The position numbers and the translations under genes are program-made. Positions 20,115 to 24,607 of a stretch of DNA of 24,607 nt are shown here, one piece after another. The notes under the pieces are model-generated. The model searched no databases, was not told where the DNA came from, and was given only the letters and a program-made list of their open reading frames with translations. Position 1 is the first letter of the stretch. Every line of letters begins with the position of its first letter. Where the stretch lies: assembly GCA_019648995.1 (NCBI GenBank), contig BLXT01002238.1, positions 1,782,923-1,807,529 of the forward strand, given 5' to 3'. The DNA is from Plakobranchus ocellatus (Eukaryota; Mollusca; Gastropoda; Plakobranchidae).

Positions 20115-20336
20115 ACTTTGGATGCATAAAGAAGCACGATGGGATTAAGAAAATCGTTTTTGAAGGGACAGTACTAAGAAAAAAGACAGGAAGGTCTTTC
20201 AAAGACAGTATGGAGCTAGGAAATCATGGAACTCCTCAGGTCGAAGGAGGCAGACGAGCGAACGATGGCGAAGAACAAAACTGCTTTCAGAAAGGCCGTT
20301 GTGAAGACCATGTCTCGCGCGGGACATCTGACATAG
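20115..20336 (+). pseudogene. LINE C-terminal fragment, copy 3, a different family
   Basis: On the + strand one frame reads GCIKKHDGIKKIVFEGTVLR and a second, after a frameshift, reads KTAFRKAVVKTMSRAGHLT then TAG at 20334-20336. The H-x-G-x5-EGTV and W/FRK-x-SRAG patterns belong to the extreme C-terminus of non-LTR retrotransposon polyproteins. The ending differs from the NVCSRQGT of copy 2, so it is a second LINE family and in the opposite orientation. The 5' part is absent, as expected of a truncated insertion. An A-rich run follows at about 20365. Confidence 0.75.
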
Positions 20337-21791
20337 AGAAAGAAATATCAGATAAGCATGAATTAAAAAAAAAATCGTTACCGTGATGTTTGGCCAAAAG
20401 TATTTGGTTATGGGCTAAAATTGAGGTCATGCATTTTTTATATTATTTCGCGGTCTCCAATAAACCGCCGGCCCTTTCCTTTTGACTTTGCTTTTAGTGC
20501 CAAACGTGCGGAATTTCGTTGGTTTTGGTCCGATCCGATCCTAGCATTCTATTCTGTAGCAGCTCTATGTGGACATAATACTTTTGTCTAGCAATATACG
20601 ATAAGCCACATTTTTTAAAACCTTGGTATAGCATCACAAATTTCTCAAACCACAGAAACTAATATTTAATTAATTCCTATCTTACATTAACATTGTTAGA
20701 CATAAAGGAACAGAGGATCCGGCTATTTTGGTGCTTTTGTATGATGGTCAAATATAAATTTGAGGGAAAAAAAGCTGAGATAAACATACATTTTAATTTC
20801 GTTTTAATTAGTGAAAACTTTCTTTAAAATATCGTCGAATAATGTAACACCAAGAAAGAAAATGTTGGGAAAGGGACTATTCACGGCATGGCCTAAGAGT
20901 GCTTGACTATTGCATTTCGCAATCAACACCTGGTTTAGATCATAGGTTCTCAATTTTTTTTTGTTTTAGTTTGCTGGACAAAATAAATTATGCTCTGTTA
21001 AATTAATTCAAAACTTTAAGCTGAATAAAAAGTTCAAAATTACGAATTAATCGACTGAACACAAAATGAAAGGCTTCCTGAAAAATAATTTGACTTGACA
21101 TCATTTCGAAACGGGCGAATAAAGTTCTTGCATCTTACCATTCTGCTTTTTCATAACTAACATTTCACTCGACTCAAACATTATTAGGCCTTACTAAGTA
21201 CATCGTGGAACAAAATAGTAGCAAGAGGTTTCACCACCATTGTGATCACAGACCGAATTGAAAGCGATGCATGAATATCTTATCATGAGTTCTTTAATTT
21301 TTTAGCGATCCAGGGCGAAATTCTAAAAACTCGCTGTCAGAGGCCTTTAAATGATACAACTAGCATAAACAATACATTCAGGAAACAAAAATTCAAAAAG
21401 ACAGAGATCAAAAGATCAATGTAAACAGGCTTTTAGTACCAAATTGACAAAAGAGACTCTGAGTATGGATTTATTAGATTAAAAAAAAAAAATGAAATAC
21501 GAAATATTTATAGAACCTGGAACATTTCCGACAAGAAACTACGTGGTGCATTTAAATAATGTTATTTCCACAAACTCCAATGCGGCCACGGTAAAACAAA
21601 CCTTATTTCGATTATAGACGTCAACGCTCCCCTAATGGATTACCCAAAAGAAGTTGATATCCATAGAGAGCTCTGAGGCTTAACGCTTTTCATTTACTCA
21701 TACAGATTTTTACCGTGTTTAATCTTAGGGTTTATTGAGCTTTAACAGCTGATGAAAAAGGTCTGTGAGAAAAAATGAACGAACAGAAACT
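20337..21791. other. Unannotated AT-rich stretch
   Basis: No gene, SINE or LINE could be supported. Short A runs occur, for example at about 21481-21491. Confidence 0.45.
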
Positions 21792-21840
21792 CTGATATCG
21801 CTGATAAATGGTGGACTGGGTATAGCAACAATCAATCGAC
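21792..21840 (+). repeat. SINE-type 3' tail, second isolated copy
   Basis: GATAAATGGTGGACTGGGTA and then TAGCAACAATCAATC match the tail at 15093-15145 and, more loosely, the S1 3' end. No tRNA-like head was recognised upstream. Confidence 0.5.
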
Positions 21841-22458
21841 TAAACCATGGCAACGATTAGAAATAAAGATCCTGATGAAAAGAGCATTTAACAATTAACT
21901 GGAAAATGCTACTGAAAACTTAGGAAACAAACCTTTTTGTTTGAAGGAGATATTCATGCTAAGATATGTAAAAATAAACACAAAAGAAAAATAATTTAAA
22001 CATTAATTAAATCATGTGATGGCAAAAAACCATGCGTTTCAAATAGCGCATTCGATCACTCTGCAGACTCCAAACAACAAGGTTAGGACAAAATAAGTGA
22101 TCACTAGACTGAACAAATCAACAACATCAATAACCAGATAGAAATACTTGTTGAGAAATAAAAAAATAAAAAAATCCAGACTACATCAATGAAGACAACC
22201 TTTAAAGATACATCTCAAATGAAAAAAAAAAATTCGCACACATAATTTAAAGAACAGTTGCAAATTAAGAGAATGCCGGAAGAAAACATCACCAATAATC
22301 TAACAAATATCGACGAAGATATGAAAACAGTCTTGACACACAACTACTCAAAATAAACATGATAGGAAAAAAAAACCCAACAAAAAATACGGGACAAAAA
22401 AGAACACGACAGACAGTAATAAAGTGATTTAACAAAAAGAGTATAGGCTTTGTAACGA
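21841..22458. other. Unannotated A-rich stretch
   Basis: Strongly A-rich on the + strand with no recognisable gene or element. Confidence 0.45.
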
Positions 22459-23034
22459 GTGAGCCAAAGCTATTTTTACCATCAAAAGAGCGAAAGGAGA
22501 GAAGAATCAAAACACATGTGCAGGTCACGAAGGACGATCATCGAAAATCGAACAAAATCAGTTACTACTTATCATAAAGAACAAATGAAAGAAAACAAAC
22601 CAAAGGAAGTTGACGAATGTAGAGATAGAAAGAAAAAAAAAGAGGAAATACAAACATTTCGAAATGCAGCAACGAAGGTACTAGACCTGAAATTTGAGGG
22701 TTCTCAAATTGTTTCAGATTTAATAATCTCGACAGTGAGCTTAGTGAGTATTAGGTGCCTGTCATTACCTTCGGCGGCATCTAAATGTCTTGCGGTATTT
22801 GACACAAGGCAAATCAACTCCTCAATAAGTTCTAAAGACAAAACGCCCAGTCAAAATCACATACGAATACCTGGAAAATACAAGACGTTTGCAGAAATCT
22901 CTCCGGACGAATACTACGAAGAAGCAAGGACATCCCCACCAGCAGAGCAACGCGGCCTTACTTCATCCCCTACAACTCAGATTGCAACCAAAAACACTTC
23001 CCACAGTGCTAAATGGAGAGCTCGTACTATTTGA
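22459..23034 (+). other. 191-codon open frame of unknown status upstream of the recombinase remnant
   Basis: This is one of the longest uninterrupted frames in the window. The first 70 residues are Lys/Glu/Arg-rich (KEQMKENKPKEVDECRDRKK) and come from A-rich DNA. From about residue 75 the composition changes to Ser/Thr/Pro-rich. No domain is recognised. It ends 18 bp before the recombinase remnant begins, so it may be part of the same retroelement, or a chance frame in A-rich sequence. I do not call it a gene. Confidence 0.25.
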
Positions 23035-23052
23035 CGATCCTCTTTGACTCCA

Positions 23053-23705
23053 TTTAATCGACCACCTGGAAAAAATACAGAAGTTTTTAATAGATTTATG
23101 AAGGGGATTTTTAATCTGAGATCCTCGGTTCTAAGATATCTATCAACCTGGAATCCAGACATCGTTCTTAAATTTCTTGAAAGCTAGGACCGCCAAACCA
23201 GTTAAATCTGAAGCAGTTCACTATGAAAACTCCAGTGTTTCCCATACTTCTCTCAGAAAGAAGAAAAAATATTCTTGTGTATATTTTGCTGAACAAGAAG
23301 TTTGGATTACTATACCTGAGCTAACAAAGACCTCTAAGACAGGAAGACCTGAGCCAGAAATTATTATTTCAAGTTTTGAAGCAAAAAGTTGTGTTTTGTG
23401 AAATACTTAAAAATGTATTTACAATGAACATCAAAAGTTCTTGATGATTCGTCTCAAGTTTTCTTAAGTTTCACCAAACTATATGGTGGATATCAACAAG
23501 TATCCTGAGTGGATGGATGAGAAGCATAATGCAGCAGTCAGGAATAGATTCAAGCCGCACACTGCTCGTAGTACGACTTCAAATGCTGCAAAGAGAGGAA
23601 ATGTTCTTCTCTCTTCAATTCTTGCTGCAGTTGGGTGAAGACAAGAGTCTATCTTCAGCAGACATCATATCACAGCTATCAAAAGCCTTAGAGCTAAGAC
23701 ATTAA
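23053..23705 (+). pseudogene. Decayed tyrosine recombinase of a DIRS-type retrotransposon
   Basis: Three frames together give the domain. At 23053-23187: EVFNRFMKGIFNLRSSVLRY and STWNPDIVLKFLES, the typical N-terminal core-binding end. At 23177-23401: IPELTKTSKTGRPEPE, the strand and KTS turn before the catalytic region. At 23402-23705: GWMRSIMQQSGID, then in a shifted frame FKPHTARSTTSNAAKRGNVL, SSILAAVG, and a third frame beginning W. HTAR is the H-x-x-R catalytic box of tyrosine recombinases; a Tyr-rich YHSYQKP follows where the nucleophile would be. Stops (for example TAG at 23185) and frameshifts make it dead. DIRS, PAT and Ngaro elements integrate with such enzymes; which one cannot be fixed here because no reverse transcriptase was recognised next to it. 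Confidence 0.78.
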
Positions 23706-23792
23706 GGGAATACGTAACATTTCGTGAAGACTGGCTAGGAAAAATGGTCACCTTCCAAAATCTCAATTTTTTCCGGATTACGAAAATTAAAT

Positions 23793-24012
23793 AAGTAAAA
23801 CTGATGGTAAAAAAATCATAGGTGCAGCTTTAACCAACATTTTTCTGCGTTAATTGAAGTATGAAAGAAGTGAAACGCCCTCCCTACCCGCTCAAGTCTC
23901 GTTTAAAGAGTGATTATTTTTACGTTCAAATTGACAGGTGCAGGTTTCAATTAATTCAGCAAAACTATGATTAAAGCTGCACCAACGATTGTTTAACCAT
24001 CAGTTTTATTTG
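23793..24012. repeat. Foldback inverted repeat, arms about 66 bp
   Basis: The left arm (23793-23858) and right arm (23946-24012) are imperfect reverse complements, sharing AAAACTGATGGT, GGTGCAGCTTTAA and TTAATTGAA in the same order on opposite strands. An 87-bp spacer separates them. Similarity may run outward past the SINE at 24020. It could be a small foldback or MITE-like element, or a terminal structure of the adjacent DIRS-type element. Confidence 0.8.
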
Positions 24013-24019
24013 TGAGTAA

Positions 24020-24287
24020 AGTAAAGTGGGTCCCACGCTTAGTCCAAGCATCAGGGAACCAGGAGTAGAGTCCTGGTTGTTCTTGGCATACGGCATTATG
24101 AGGTAGTTTGCCATTGCTTTACTCGCCGCCTTTACTTTCGCCGGGTCTTAAGAGACGTAGCTACCCATTTAGTGCTGGTTGGACACGGAGGAACAATGAT
24201 GAATTGATTTGGCCCGGACTGGGATTCGAACCACGGACCTCTGACTTGGTCGCCAACTGCCCTACTAGATGAGTTACCGCTCTGCCG
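24020..24287 (-). mobile_element. tRNA-derived SINE of a second family (S2) with perfect target duplication
   Basis: The minus strand begins GGCAGAGCGGTAACTCATCT (A box), continues with a B box GTGGTTCGAATCCC, a central TGGCAAACTACCTCATAATG segment, a self-complementary CCAGGACTCTACTCCTGG stretch, and ends in CTTTACTTTAC. The 12-bp direct repeats ATTTGTGAGTAA at 24008-24019 and 24288-24299 are identical, so the insertion is recent compared with its neighbours. The body is unrelated to S1. I cannot name the family. Confidence 0.88.
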
Positions 24288-24299
24288 ATTTGTGAGTAA

Positions 24300-24607
24300 T
24301 TTCGTACAATTGCGTTTAAATGAGTACAAATGATTACAATCTATCATAAATTTGGCACCATTATTATGATATGCAGGAAATTGCTTCACCTGAAAGGTTA
24401 TAATCGTCATTATACAAGATCTGTACAGATATCAAAATGCCGGAACGAATGTCAACTAATTAATCCCAATTATATCGTTAAGGCAAGTCTAGCATTTACA
24501 TCATAATGTGGCAATTGATCAAAGCAGACCCAAAGCAAGCTCAAAATTGTTTGTGTGTATATGTAAATATTTGCGATTGTGTGTGTGTTTGGGGGGGGGG
24601 GGGGGGG
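24300..24607. other. Contig end with GT run and terminal poly(G)
   Basis: AT-rich sequence leads into a short GT run and then 17 G's (24591-24607) at the very end. A terminal G homopolymer is often a sequencing or assembly artefact. No gene was seen. Confidence 0.7.

Overview
This window looks like a complete contig of invertebrate animal nuclear DNA. It is AT-rich, with short exons in long introns and many decayed retroelements, tRNA-derived SINEs and microsatellites. It starts inside a GA microsatellite and ends in 17 G's, so both ends look like assembly breaks. The style of the FkbM/METTL24-like gene, the SINEs and the LINEs fits a lophotrochozoan, plausibly a mollusc. That is inference. 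No bacterial gene, CRISPR array, rRNA gene or functional tRNA gene was seen.

The only host gene I can support is on the + strand. Four exons (3268-3339, 4884-5043, 7534-7692, 8117-8263) join in a consistent phase. They give the last 178 residues of a METTL24-like protein of the FkbM methyltransferase family, with a stop at 8261-8263 and poly(A) signals at about 8360 and 8458. The upstream exons are not visible and are probably off the contig. Intron 1 holds a 156-nt perfectly alternating purine-pyrimidine tract. Intron 2 holds an old SINE.

The rest is accessory repeat landscape. Positions 1-2335 are purine-rich satellite with CGCGGGCC boxes, interrupted by two minus-strand SINEs and a dead LINE reverse transcriptase. 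Positions 11230-11765 are a 60-bp minisatellite. Positions 12405-13160 and 16885-17768 are two copies of an unidentified repeat, called R here, and a smaller repeat pair, X, lies near them. R copy 2 carries a SINE and abuts a second LINE (17769-18869), which carries another SINE. A LINE C-terminal fragment of a different type lies at 20115-20336. Positions 23053-23705 hold a decayed tyrosine recombinase of DIRS type. Positions 23793-24012 form a foldback inverted repeat whose right edge was hit by a recent SINE (24020-24287) with a perfect 12-bp target duplication.

No new functional system is evident. The most informative points are the nested insertion history, readable from duplications and an empty-site copy within the window, the unidentified R and X repeats, the SINE-type elements that share one 3' tail, and the extreme non-B-DNA tract in an intron.
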